Assembly (NCBI GenBank): GCA_036971475.1
Contig: JBAIZL010000005.1
Coordinates: 239,273,190 to 239,337,189 of the forward strand
From: Prosapia bicincta
Lineage: Eukaryota > Arthropoda > Insecta > Hemiptera > Cercopidae
Direction of reading: 5' to 3'
Length of the DNA: 64,000 nt
The position numbers were made by a program, and so were the translations under genes. Positions 47,716 to 59,887 of this stretch are shown piece by piece. The notes beneath the pieces were generated by a model, which saw only the letters and a program-made list of their open reading frames with translations, was not told where the DNA came from and did not search any database. Within the stretch, counting starts at the first letter, position 1, and the number at the start of each line of letters is the position of its first letter.

Positions 47716-48276
47716 TAACATAAAACGAGTAGACAGTAGGCTGCGTACTGATAGTCAAAATGCTACGTAAAGCCTGTAAAGTCATAACATAGTTTGGCGA
47801 TGGCCGTATGTTTGGGATATAAACCTTACTAAAAGCGCCTGAATGGATTAACTATAGCTTATATCCAAGAGAAAATAGGTGTAATAGAAGATGCAGTGCT
47901 TAATGAAGGTTAGCAGAAGTCTGATACAATGTTTCTTTGTAGAATTGAAGTTTGTGAAAATGAAATCGTTATTTCTTCAAAATATTTAACTTCATTTCAT
48001 AAATCCATACCACTTTTATAGATACTCTTTAAATTTAGAATGCTTTAAACTATAAACAAATTTAATTCACGCATTTTGTCTACTGGCACCTAATTTTTGA
48101 AAGTTAGAATGCGTAAAATGACAATGTTCTTAATTTTGTCTAGAGGGGTGGTAATTAGCTCCTTATCTCCTTCAATATCAATAGCAAAACCACCCTTAAC
48201 CCAGGAGGGATAACTGTGTGCGCTAATGGTGTTGCATAAGGATCAAGTATGTCTAGATGAAGAAAGTAGAGTGGCA
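47716..48276. other. unique AT-rich DNA, no gene seen
   Basis: Nothing recognised between the 116-bp array and the hAT remnant. Confidence 0.4.
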
Positions 48277-48936
48277 TTATTGTTCCAAAACTTTTGGTAA
48301 CACGCTCCCTCTTCTTGAAATAAAATCCTCCCACGCTCCTTTTCAATTTACACTACAAATAAATGGTATGGGCATATGAAAAAGAAATAAATATTATATA
48401 TAAATGTATATATTGAAAAAATTTATTTATTTACACATACTTTCACAAGAAACATGACATGACATTTCAAGTTATAACTCGCAAGGTAAATTTTAACTGA
48501 TAAGAGTAAAATCTGTTAGTGAGAGGATTGAGCTTGCATTTTTTTCACTTGCAGTCTACGTCATATTTAGTAAGGACCCAACCCAAGTCATTAGTAACAT
48601 CAAGTTTGTTCCTATATTTTGTTTTTATTGCAACAAATGCTGAAAAGGTTGAAAATTCCTTTTAAGCTGTCATGTTGGTTTAATATTAAGTTTACAAAAT
48701 CTGCACAACCTTTACTTATATTTTTTAATAAATGCATATATTTCTTTTAAATTTTCTAAACATCAAGGTCAATAAAATTAACTTTGTAAAATAATCTGAA
48801 ACGTGGATTTAGTTTGAAATTTTGATAAATTGTATACTTGAATTTTATCTAATGAGAATTTCTCTTACTATTTTCCAAATGGTCTCGCCCTTCCCCTGAC
48901 TTGGCTTCACGGCCCCCAGAATGGGAACCCATGGTC
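48277..48936 (-). mobile_element. internally deleted hAT transposon remnant
   Basis: The right end, read on the minus strand (ACCATGGGTTCCCATTCTGG, GGGCCGTGAAGCC), resembles a hAT terminus of the CAGTGGTTCCCAA-CTGGGGGCCGTG type. The left end (TTGTTCCAAAACTTTTGGTA, about 48281) matches the remnant at 33853. The roughly 660-bp length means that most of the transposase is missing. Only its C-terminus remains. Confidence 0.75.
48500..48670 (-). pseudogene. hAT transposase C-terminal fragment (ZBED5-like)
   Basis: Minus-strand translation gives FSTFSAFVAIKTKYRNKLDV then TNDLGWVLTKYDVDCK, stop, KKCKLNP. This closely follows the conserved end of hAT dimerisation domains (FS.L..IKTKYRN.LDV..DLR.AL). 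Stops occur on both sides, so it is a fossil. Confidence 0.8.
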
Positions 48937-49570
48937 TAGGATCTTTAGTTTTGTTTAGCAAAATGAATAAAAGCAATAGAATGTTTCCTTCCAGGTCGTA
49001 CGAAACCTTTTTCAAGCAATTCATTTAAAAGCGGCGGAGAGTATCACTAAGCAAAAAAGGTTCGTTTTAAAAACTAGACAGAAGTAAATATGCGATTCGT
49101 TGAATTTAAAAAGGAATTATGACGGGTAAAGGTTATATGGCGGAGGAAGGAACTGGAGGCGAGAAAGCATGAAAAGGCATCCGTCAGAGGAAAAAGTCAG
49201 TCGGTTCTTAGCTAAATTATTATTAACTCAAAGCATTTCCAGAGTGAATGAACGATTATTAAAAACAATTTTACTTGAATAAGTACTCACTTTGATAAAT
49301 GTAAATTGCACGACGTGCACGAATTAAGATCCATTAAGAGGCTGTATTTTCAGAATACGACGCGAACTTTGCCGAAGTGTACTTCCGACCACCACAGAAT
49401 CTCTCAAGAGCTGTCGATCAGTATTCACTAATGTATGGAACAATTGTTATACGCAAACTAACCTTCCCGTGAATGCAAAACTTCAAATTTTATCGACATT
49501 CCGTTTAAAAACGATACGTTTTGGGAAATACAATTCCTTCAAGAACGCTATACAAAGATACAGATTATTA
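48937..49570. other. unique DNA, no gene seen
   Basis: Nothing recognised. Confidence 0.4.
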
Positions 49571-49777
49571 TACATAGACAAAACTCGCAAATTAAGCATT
49601 TATTGAATTATACTTGTTTCAATGACAAAGTCATCATCATCAGTGAGTGTTGCTACTAAAAACTCTAACTTACAATTGAGTTAGTTGTAAGTTAGAGTTT
49701 GTAGTAGCAACACACACTGATGATGATGACTTTGCCATTGAAACGCGTATGATTCAATTAGTGAGTTTTGTGTATGT
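49571..49777. repeat. long snap-back inverted repeat with CTGATGA...GAAAC motifs
   Basis: Arms of about 100 bp (49571-49675 and 49685-49777) are near-perfect reverse complements over a 9-bp centre, with one gap of about 12 bp. Each arm carries CTGATGATGATGAC, a short loop, then a G(T/C)CAT arm and GAAAC (minus 49643-49616, plus 49717-49744). In the left arm the stem ATGAC-TTT-GTCAT is perfect. The structure resembles either a fold-back MITE or inverted terminal parts of a Penelope-like element. Confidence 0.85.
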
Positions 49778-51345
49778 GTTTTATTTGTTTTAACATAACC
49801 TAAGAAGCTAAGCTCAAAGAATAGTTGTACATAATATTGCTTATATTAATACATAGTGTATATTAAATTTAATAACAAATTAAAAACATGTGAACGTATA
49901 ATTATTTTAACCAATAGGAAGAAAGCATATTAAGATATATCGTAGACAGAATAACATCTTATATGAAAAAAATTGTTACACGAAATTAATAACAATAATA
50001 TCAAATTCAGTAAAAAGATTTGGTAAAACATACACAACAAAGAGAATAGCTATTACACATCATAAGTAGTAATGTCTTTCTATACGTAATGGTTATGTGA
50101 AATGTAAAATAATTTTTAAATACACGCTGTGCAATAAAGAAAGTAGGGTTGTTATGATTTACACAAGCCACCGTGTAAAGTGTTAGAAATTACATCAACT
50201 TCTATCTTTATTTATATTTTCAACGATTTTCTCAATTGTATAAATTTTTCAGATACGTTTTTTTTGTTAAATAATTATTTCTTAATCTACATTTCATAAG
50301 CAACAATTTAAAAATCCACTAGTTTACTTTCTCGTTAATCACTATTGGCAGTATAAGGAGCCTTTTTACTCCCCAACAGTTAAAACAAAACTTTAGCTGT
50401 TATGATATATTGTTTTGTTGAAATAGAGTGTTTTAATTGTTTCCTCTGACGAGTGGCGACGGTCCAGATGTCAATAATAGTAAATTATTTGAGCTAGTGC
50501 ATTTAAAAAAATTTTGTTTACGAGTTTGTGAGTGAGTGAGAGTGTGTATGTGTGCGGGCGAGCGTGAACCCTGATACAAACGAAATAATGGCTAAAAACG
50601 TCTAAATCGACAACTACTATCCAGGAGTTAGTTTTACTCACCCGTAAATTTGCAACCGAAACAAACCACGTCTGCCTTCGCTCATTCATTATTCTGAAGT
50701 GAAGCTAGTTACACTATGATAAATAGGTGTACTAGTGACAAAAGCATACCACTTCTCGCCCGGCTTCAGGACGAAGTGAGGTAGGTCGGCCGCTGCAAGC
50801 GTTGCCATGGCAACCAACCCACGGGCTCACAAGGTCGGACAAGGACAATATCATATTAGCATTCACAACTCTTTAAATTATTCGACTGTATCGATCAATA
50901 ATAGAAAGTTACGATTGGATTCGATGGTAACTGGAGAGGGATCCTTAAAATGCCTTTACTTTCACAAATAGAAGGATTATACGTCGCTCATATTCTTGCG
51001 CGAGCAAGCACGCGTTTTCTGGCATAAGAATGTTTGACAGAATTTATAAAGGGCCCGATAACATAGGATATTAAGATTTCAACTTTCTATGGAACAAACT
51101 AACGATATATTGTAAGAATTTCTAACAGCTGACATTTTAAGAATGCAAACTATACACGACAAACAGTTTACTAATGGACAGTATACATATGATAAACGTT
51201 TATTCAAAATAAACACGTATCAATACAGAAAATGTTATGCATAATTGTTTATGTAATAGCCTGCTTAAAAGCAGAGCTACTGACGAATGCAGTTGTTTGA
51301 ACGAGAAACTATTTAGATCGAAAATACAATTAACGACATTAAACA
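49778..51345. other. unique DNA with an X-box-centred less AT-rich pocket
   Basis: The AT-rich flanks are featureless. The pocket at about 50740-50850 contains the X-box. A GTGAGTGAGTGAGAGTGTG-type low-complexity tract lies at about 50525-50568. No gene of usual size. Confidence 0.45.
50801..50814. promoter_or_regulatory. perfect palindromic RFX X-box
   Basis: GTTGCCATGGCAAC is the ideal symmetrical X-box bound by RFX/DAF-19 factors, which in animals control many ciliary genes in sensory neurons and sperm. It sits in a less AT-rich pocket of AT-rich DNA. The central CCATGG also offers an ATG in both directions: a 39-codon minus frame (50808-50689) and a 54-codon plus frame (50807-50971). Neither is recognisable. 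Confidence 0.5.
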
Positions 51346-52785
51346 TAAATCTATTTATAGATTCTATTAAACCTTTGATAGAAGAAGCTGTTTATTTTAC
51401 GGTGTATGGAGAGAAATATGAAGTCATTATAGAATGTGTTATAACCTATGATGGAGGAAGGTGTTTTGAAACTATTTATAGATTCTTTTGAACCTTTGAT
51501 AGAAGAAGCTGTTTATTTTACGTTGATCGATAATTAAAGATAAAGCGATTTATAGATTTTGTAAACCTTTGATACAAGAAGCTATTTATTTTACGGTCCA
51601 TGAAAATTAAACGTGAAGCGATTTATAGATACTTTTAAACCTATGATAGAAGAAGCTATTTATTTTACGATGCAAGTCTATTAAATATGAAGCAATTTAT
51701 ACATTGTGTTACAAAGTATGGTGGAGGAAGGTGTTTTGAAAATATTTATAGATTCTGTTGAACCTTTGATAGAAGATGCTATTTATTTTACGGTGCATGA
51801 CAATTAAACATGAAGCAATTTATAGAAGGTGTTACAACCTATGATGGAGGAAGGTGTTTTTAAACTATTTATAGATTTGGTTAAACCTTAGATAGAAGAA
51901 GCTATTTATTTTACGGTGCAAGTCTATTAAATATGAAGCAATTTATACATTGTGTTACAAAGTATGGTGGAGGAAGGTGTTTTGAAAATATTTATAGATT
52001 CTGTTAAACCGTTGATAGAAGATGCTATTTATTTTACGGTGCATGACAATTAAACATGAAGCAATTTATAGAAGGTGTTACAACCTATGATGGAGGAAGG
52101 TGTTTTGAAACTATTTATAGATTTGGTTAAACCTTAGATAGAAGAAACTGTTTATTTTACGGTGCATGGCAATTAAACGTAAAGCTATTTATAGACTCTG
52201 TTATGGTATGTTATTATAGATGATGTTATTTATAGATTGTGTCAAAACCTCTGATGGAAAAAGCTGTTTATGGTACAAGAGAATTAAACGTGAAGCAATT
52301 TATAGACTCTGTTAAAATCTTTTATGAAGGATGTTATTTATAGATTGTGTCAAACGTGAAGCAATTTATAGATTGTGTTACAACCTTTTATGGAGAAAGC
52401 TATTTATAGATTGTGTCAACACCTCTGATGGAAGATGTTTATTTTACGGTGCAAGATAATTAAACGTGAAGCAATTTATAGATTGTGTTAAAATCTTTTA
52501 TGGAGGAAGCTATTTATAGATTGTGTCGAAACCTCTCATAGAAGGTGTTTTTTTACGGTGCAGGACATTAAAAGTAAAACAATTTATAGATTGGGTTACA
52601 ACCTTTTATGGAGGAAGCTATTTATAGATTGTGTCGAAACCTCTCATAGAAGAAAGTGTTTTTTTTTACGGTGCAGGACATTAAACGTAAAACAATTTAT
52701 GTATTGTGTTACAACCTTATATGGAGGAAGCTATTTATAGATTGTGTCAAAACCTCTGTTTTACGGTGCACGGCAATTAACTAGA
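51346..52785. repeat. complex tandem array built on ATTTATAGATT modules
   Basis: Modules such as CTATTTATAGATTCTGTTAA, ACCTTTGATAGAAGAAGCTA, TTTATTTTACGGTGCATGAC, AATTAAACGTGAAGCAATTT and GTTACAACCTATGATGGAGG recur in changing order. A roughly 240-bp block repeats nearly intact at about 51660-51900 and 51905-52140. Later units shorten to about 100 bp. This is a minisatellite with composite, reshuffled units. Confidence 0.85.
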
Positions 52786-53611
52786 GACATGTAAGTGTAG
52801 CACTATTGGAAGTTCGGCTTCAGTGTGTATCTTTCAAATTTTATTTGTATTGACAGTTTCCTATGACACCATAAAAAACGGAGTTTTATTTATAGACAAA
52901 ATCGACTTAAATGTAGCCTACCATAAATGTTACATAATGTTTTAGAACACTTAGAATGAAGGAAAATTCATGAAATAAAACTTCAATTTAATATCAATAC
53001 CTAAACTCTGCTAAGTGTGTAAAAGTCTGGTACAAAATCAAACTGTTACAAAAATCAGACGAATAAATTAGACTACCTTCAATTATATAGTTGTAAAATT
53101 AGGCTATCCGTTATAAACGTGAGAAATATTCTTTAAAAAAAATAATAAAATAGCATAGCAGACAGTTATAACAATTAGTGACCCGTTCGAATGCTTCAAT
53201 TCCCTTGAGACTGTGCCTTGTGACGCCTCCAGCCCTAACAATACAACCATTCCCATCACTTTCCTAACCCGGGTTGAAACAACTGAGACAGGAAACCTGG
53301 AAAAACTAATTGGTGTTCCAGGGAATACCTCCCCGGGAGCCCTCGCCGGTAAATGGTGGATTATTTTAACGTCTTATAATTAATGATTAGTGGGATTTCA
53401 AACAAATTTAACATTGGTAGTTCATTGACTAAATGTTTTTCAATGTAAAATTCGTCTGTGATTTGATCGAAACGTTTCTAATGATAGCAATAATACCCTT
53501 TTATAAAAAGGTTTTTTGTTAGCCAAGTTTGAATAACGGCTCCTAGCGTTAAATTGTCTATTTCTTGCGAATAAGAACTTTAAACAAAATACTAGTAGAA
53601 AGCAGTGTATG
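52786..53611. other. unique DNA, no gene seen
   Basis: The segment 53170-53370 is less AT-rich, with CCGGG and CCAGGG short motifs. No coding or family signal. Confidence 0.4.
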
Positions 53612-54441
53612 AGATCAGATCAAGCTACAATGAGCAATACATTGTCACGAGCATTGGAGTTGTGAGATGTCTCTTACAGCTAATACATTCTCTCATTGTA
53701 TGACAACAGATCAAGCAACAATGAAGAATACATTGTCACGAGCATTGGAGTTGTGAAATGTCTCTTACAGCTAATACATTCTCTCATTGTATGACAACAG
53801 ATCAAGGAACAATGAACAATACATTGTCACGAGCATTGGAGTTGTGAGATGTCTCTTACAGCTAATACATTCTCTCATTGTATGACAACAGATCAAGCAA
53901 CAATGAAGAATACATTGTCACGAGCATTGGAGTTGTGAAATGTCTCTTACAGCTAATACATTCTCTCATTGTATGACAACAGATCAAGCAACAATGAACA
54001 ATACATTGTCACGATCACTGGAGTTGTGAGATGTCTCTTACAGCTAATACATTCTCTCATTGTATGACAACAGATCAAGGAACAATGAACAATACATTGT
54101 CACGAGCATTGGAGTTGTGAGATGTCTCTTACAGCTAATACATTCTCTCATTGTATGACAACAGATCAAGGAACAATGAACAATACATTGTCACGAGCAT
54201 TGGAGTTGTGAGATGTCTCTTACAGCTAATACATTCTCTCATTGTATGGCAACAGATCAAGCAACAATGAAGAATACATTGTCACGAGCATTGGAGTTGT
54301 GAGATGTCTCTTACAGCTAATACATTCTCTCATTGTATGACAACAGATCAAGCAACAATGAACAATACATTGTCACGATCACTGGAGTTGTGAGATGTCT
54401 CTTACAGCTAATACATTCTCTCATTGTATGACAACAGATCA
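53612..54441. repeat. 91-bp tandem array, 9 copies
   Basis: GATCAAGCAACAATGAACAA starts the unit, with GATCAAG at 53709 and 53800 (91 bp). Copies are almost identical, with CAAGC/CAAGG and GAAGA/GAACA variants alternating. Each holds an ACAATG...CATTGT inverted repeat. The high identity implies recent expansion or homogenisation. Confidence 0.95.
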
Positions 54442-56099
54442 AGAGATACTGTTTGCATCTTCCGAATTTCGGGGAAAAGCTTTTAAGGGATTTGTTGACA
54501 GGTTTATTTTGTTGCGCTTAACTGTTTACGTAAACAAGTCGGAGCTGTCGTTTTACACTCCAGTGTAGCAGCCATTTGCATCTAGTGTAAATAACGCCCT
54601 GTTTATTTAACGGCGGTAACCCTGGTTATTTATTTATTATTTTAAATTCAATTATAAGGAATACGTGTATATATTTTCTGCTGTCTTCTTTCAATAACGA
54701 AGATTTGATATCGGCGTTAAAAAGTAATCCAATTTCAATGAAGTATTAAAATGATCAAGCTAAGGTTAAATCTGCAGGTAACGCCATGTCTGATCCCACA
54801 ACTTGCTGTCCTTGCATTTCTAAACCTAGTACAGTATACTTAATAGTTATTTAATACAATTTACACAAACTTATGGTTTTTCTCTACGATTGTTAATTTA
54901 TTTTTGTAACATATTTTTAATGAAATGAAATCTGTTATTTGACGTGCTGTGATCTTAAAACTTTAAAAAGACTGAATATGGAGGACAATAGTATGCGAAG
55001 AAAAATACGTGCAATAGAATAGCGTATATTGAAATTCTTCACAGATAGATGACACAATAAAAACTGTTACTACTAAATTGAATATATAAGAAAAAAACCG
55101 TACTTTAGACGAAGTACGATGCAGCTGGTATCGCATATGAGGAGTTTATTACAACCATTGCTAGCGAGTATATAGGAGATATTTCTTGGATAAATTATTT
55201 AGTTACCGTAGAAGAATACGAGGTACAACGTAATTGTCCGTTGATTAACAAAACATTAAAAAACCGTTACTACATTGGGTTCACAAGAACAGATAAAATA
55301 CTAAGCTGTAGACTAAGTACAGTGATTTATACGTCTAATTTTCTTTTAAAGTTTATTCAATATAGGCTATAATTTGTAGCGCAAAATAAAATCCGTAGAG
55401 AGACTGTAAAGTCAGATTGCAGCGAAATCTTGACAAATTGTATATTACGGCTGGATTCTCCAGCATCGACCTAATCCCGCACATATATCGCCGCAATCAC
55501 GGATTAAACAAGTTAACAAAGGGGCTGTAGGAGAGTAAAACGCAGTGCACGGCTGGGTTTGGAGGTTTCAAAACTTCCTACGCCACGAGGGTCTGTTTTA
55601 TAATCCCCAACGCTGGTACGATTGGAAAATTGAGTAAATTATGAACTGTTCAAATTCTGTAACACCACGATAGAATTTAAAATTATTTTTTTGTTCAACT
55701 TGCTGAAACAAAACACCAGCTATTCCAAAGTGCAGTTGAGAACAACTTTTCTCGTTGAGTTTCAGGAATTTATTTTACGGTAATTATAATATCGATCATA
55801 ATTATAAAATCGATCAAGTCATGGTGTATTACTTGAAGGTTTCGCCGAATATCGTGGTAAAGAAAATCCATGAAATTATTCTAGTTAGAGTAATGCTAAA
55901 ATTTGAGTGTTTCGCTTACTGTAATGTAATGTTATTTTAAGATGAACTTACCCTGAAGAAGGTAAGATTGATAAAACCATGGCTAGAGGAGAGTACTAAA
56001 GACTTATACTGACCACCACACACGCTGTTGTGTGGAGAATGAAGACATAATTTCACAACAAATAATACAAAAAAAAACTTTTTAAAGTCAATTCTTACT
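54442..56099. other. unique DNA with a TAATCC cluster
   Basis: No gene. A less AT-rich part at 55440-55620 contains three TAATCC-type sites (55472-55477, 55501-55506 reversed, 55601-55606). Confidence 0.4.
55472..55606. promoter_or_regulatory. cluster of three TAATCC homeodomain sites
   Basis: TAATCC is the preferred site of K50 homeodomains (Otx, Gsc, Bcd, Pitx types). Three occur in 135 bp, two of them as TAATCCC. This is a candidate enhancer core; the clustering was seen by eye only, with no background statistics. Confidence 0.3.
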
Positions 56100-56403
56100 T
56101 TCAATGAAAATTTTGGAAAAAGCCACAATACCACAAAAATAACAAATAATACAAGTTACCTAAGATTAAACCCTTATGTACATTTCGATAGCCATGCCAT
56201 TGTCATTAGAGGATCTTATGTATCATCAGAGGGTCACTCTAGTTTGTAATTCTTTTTTGCAAGATTTTATTTTGTTGTAAGACCCTCTGATGATGATGAC
56301 ATGGTCATGGAAATGTACATAAGGGTTCAATCATAGGTAACTTGTTTTATCTGTAATTTTTTATAATTTTTTTGGTATTGGGGTTGTTTCCAATATTTTC
56401 AAT
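56100..56403. repeat. long inverted repeat with CTGATGA...GAAA motif
   Basis: The left arm (about 56100-56235) and right arm (about 56276-56403) are reverse complements with some divergence (ACAAGTTACCTAAGATTAAA against the complement of TTCAATCATAGGTAACTTGT; CCCTTATGTACATTTC shared). The right arm contains CTGATGATGATGAC-ATG-GTCAT-G-GAAA (56287-56313), with a perfect 5-bp stem. It is related in design and motif, but not in the rest of its sequence, to the inverted repeat at 49571-49777. Confidence 0.8.
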
Positions 56404-56535
56404 GTATTATATTGTACCACTGTGCTCTTGATATTGTAAATTCCTACTTGGGTTAACGAAGACAATTTTATTTTAGTTACTTTTTATTAAATAATTAGAA
56501 TTAATATAAATAGGTATGTGTCCGTGCGCACGCAC

Positions 56536-56536
<1 letters not shown>

Positions 56537-56588
<52 letters not shown>
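56537..56588. repeat. (TA)n microsatellite
   Basis: About 25 TA dinucleotides preceded by GTGCGCACGCACG. Confidence 0.95.
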
Positions 56589-56592
<4 letters not shown>

Positions 56593-57172
56593 AATTTAAT
56601 TTATGAATTAATACTTGAAAAACTCTATTAACATCAAGTGTCATCCACTACAAGTTTTAAAAAAATGTAGCCCATTTGAACTTGAGAGGATAAAATGTAT
56701 TTTTATAATACCGATTGAAAATGTGAAAGAGATATATAGATATGTAGAGGGATCGTGTGAACTAATAATGGAAATTAAAAAATAAATAACCGTTTAATAA
56801 AATAGGATTGCAATTAAACTCATATTGGGTCAATAGAAGATGTTTTTTTAGAAGTTTTGACCCAATACCATTTAAATAAACATGCAAATGGTACTTACTA
56901 CACAATCTCCAGACAAAACGCTTGAATGCAGTTTACTTACCTGTAACAAACGTCAATTACAAATAAGTACATATTTGTATTTGTAATAAATATATTTACA
57001 TAATATCAATTCAATTACATTATTAATATTGAATGTATTGAATTATTAAAATTAAAAATATAAATAATAAAGAGATTATTTGTAGCTACCACATAGCCTT
57101 CACTGCTTTCAATCGTTCATTAATTAGTCTTACATTTGGTCTCTTAATTATTTCCAAGTCTTATACTCTCCA
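56589..57172. other. unique AT-rich DNA, no gene seen
   Basis: Nothing recognised. Confidence 0.4.
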
Positions 57173-58310
57173 AATAATCCTTTTACTTACATTTAAATAC
57201 TGTAGATCTTCATAATAACCAATAAATACAAGAGCAACTCATATGCTAACAAAGAAAGGCTACAACAATCTGATTTTTCTGAGCTAATGACGTAACATTT
57301 TGGACATTGGATGCGTATGTTCGGCCTGTGAACAGGTCTTAGAACTTGAAGTGAATGCATTAAACATATCCTTTTACTTACATTTAAATACTGTAGATCT
57401 TCATAATAACCAATAAATACAAGAGCAACTCATATGCTAACAAAGAAAAGCTACAACAATCTGATTTTTCTGTGCTAATGACGTAACATTTTGGACATTG
57501 GATGCGTATGCTCGGCCTGTGAACAGGTCTTAGAACTTGAAGTGAATGCATTAAACATATCCTTTTACTTACATTTAAATACTGTAGATCTTCATAATAA
57601 CCAATAAATACAAGAGCAACTCATATGCTAACAAAGAAAGGCTACAACAATCTGATTTTTCTGAGCTAATGACGTAACATTTTGGACATTGGATGCGTAT
57701 GCTCGGCCTGTGAACAGGTCTTAGAACTTGAAGTGAATGCATTAAACATATCCTTTTACTTACATTTAAATACTGTAGATCTTCATAATAACCAATAAAT
57801 ACAAGAGCAACTCATATGCTAACAAAGAAAGGCTACAACAATCTGATTCTTCTGTGCTAATGACGTAACATTTTGGACATTGGATGCGTATGCTCGGCCT
57901 GTGAACAGGTCTTAGAACTTGAAGTGAATGCATTAAACATATCCTTTTACTTACATTTAAATACTGTAGATCTTCATAATAACCAATAAATACAAGAGCA
58001 ACTCATATGCTAACAAAGAAAGGCTACAACAATCTGATTCTTTTGTGCTAATGACGTAACATTTTGGACATTGGATGCGTATGCTCGGCCTGTGAACAGG
58101 TCTTAGAACTTGAAGTGAATGCATTAAACATATCCTTTTACTTACATTTAAATACTGTAGATCTTCATAATAACCAATAAATACAAGAGCAACTCATATG
58201 CTAACAAAGAAAGGCTACAACAATCTGATTTTTCTGAGCTAATGACGTAACATTTTGGACATTGGATGAGTATGCTCGGCCTGTGAACAGATCTTAGAAC
58301 TTGAAGTACG
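57173..58310. repeat. 191-bp tandem array, 6 copies
   Basis: ATCCTTTTACTTACATTTAA occurs at 57177, 57368, 57559, 57750, 57941 and 58132, exactly 191 bp apart. Copies differ by one or two bases (TTTTTCTGAG, TTCTTCTGTG, TTCTTTTGTG). Each has TGACGTAA and a small CCTGT-GA-ACAGG hairpin. It is highly homogeneous, hence recent. Confidence 0.96.
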
Positions 58311-59103
58311 AGGGTCAAAACTCGACTTAATTGATTTACATTTTGAACCATGAAAGTCGGCATAATGTTCAGGGGGGTTTTTAACTATGAATTATGCGAT
58401 TCAAAGACCCAGGAAAACCTGTTACCCTGCTGAATCCATTCTCCCGTAGCTAAGCAGATAGTTTTCGAATTATCCGATTCCCCCTGATCAGTTTCAGACT
58501 ATTTGGTAGTTCACAAACGGTCTCTAAAACAGCTTTATTGTCACTTTATCATGCATTTCATGCTCGTATCTTTTCCTAATCAGAACTTTAAACGCTTCCA
58601 ATAATTCTCTCCCCTATCTTTTCGTTATGTCCGTTATTGAATTTTTATCCATTTTACCGTATACAATTATATACAAGTCCATAATATCAAGACCAAGACG
58701 TAAACATACAAAATAATATACATCACAACACAATGAAACAATATATATTACTAAAATATATATTAATAAACAATTACAAAAATAAAAAAGTACTGGTTAC
58801 TGATTTTTTAACCAGTAGTGTGTTTAATTTAAATAAATAAAACCTCATAACAAAAAAATACTTTAAACAATTTAAATACTTATCTACATTTAAATTGTAA
58901 AGCAATCATCTTCAAAGGAAATTATTAAAGTTTCCAAGTTGTGAATAAAGTGCTTTGATTTGAAAAAATAATATGATTCTTAGAAAAAAAAACTTTTCCC
59001 ACTCAGTGCCCCATTCCCAAGAGTCTTCCCTGGTTCCCTCGGGGGTTTCCTGATCTTTGTACACATTTCATTAATAATGTTACGCTTCTCTATGGTTACA
59101 GGG
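58311..59103. other. unique DNA, no gene seen
   Basis: Nothing recognised. The stretch 58980-59103, rich in CCC, leads into the 39-bp array. Confidence 0.4.
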
Positions 59104-59887
59104 AGTGACACCTTGACGACCCCACTGCTTGCGCTAGTATTGAGTGACACCTTGACGACCCCAATGCTTGCGCTAGTATTGAGTGACACCTTGACGACCC
59201 CACTGCTTGCGATAGTATTGAGTGACACCTTGACGACCCCACTACTTGCGCTAGTATTGAGTGACACCTTGACGACCCCACTACTTGCGCTAGTATTGAG
59301 TGACACCTTGACGACCCCACTGCTTGCGATAGTATTGAGTGACACCTTGACGACCCCACTACTTGCGCTAGTATTGAGTGACACCTTGACGACCCCACTG
59401 CTTGCGCTAGTATTGAGTGACACCTTGACGACCCCACTGCTTGCGCTAGTATTGAGTGACATCTTGACGACCACACTGCTTGCGCTAGTATTGAGTGACA
59501 TCTTGACGACCACACTGCTTGCGCTAGTATTGAGTGACACCTTGACGACCCCACTGCTTGCGCTAGTATTGAGTGACACCTTGACGACCACACTGCTTGC
59601 GCTAGTATTGAGTGACATCTTGACGACCACACTGCTTGCGCTAGTATTGAGTGACACCTTGACGACCCCACTGCTTGCGCTAGTATTGAGTGACACCTTG
59701 ACGACCCCACTACTTGCGCTAGTATTGAGTGACACCTTGACGACCCCACTGCTTGCGCTAGTATTGAGTGACACCTTGACGACCCCACTGCTTGCGCTAG
59801 TATTGAGTGACATCTTGACGACCACACTGCTTGCGCTAGTATTGAGTGACACCTTGACGACCCCACTGCTTGCGCTAGTATTGAGTG
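59104..59887. repeat. 39-bp tandem array, 20 copies
   Basis: GTGACACCTTGACGACCCCA plus CTGCTTGCGCTAGTATTGA is 39 bp and repeats about 20 times with few variants (CACC/CATC, CCC/CAC, CTGC/CTAC, GCGC/GCGA). Because 39 is a multiple of 3 and the unit has no stop in at least three frames, frames of about 290 codons run across it on both strands (for example SDTLTTPLLALVL on plus, SLNTSASSGVVKV on minus). Nothing supports translation. Confidence 0.96.
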
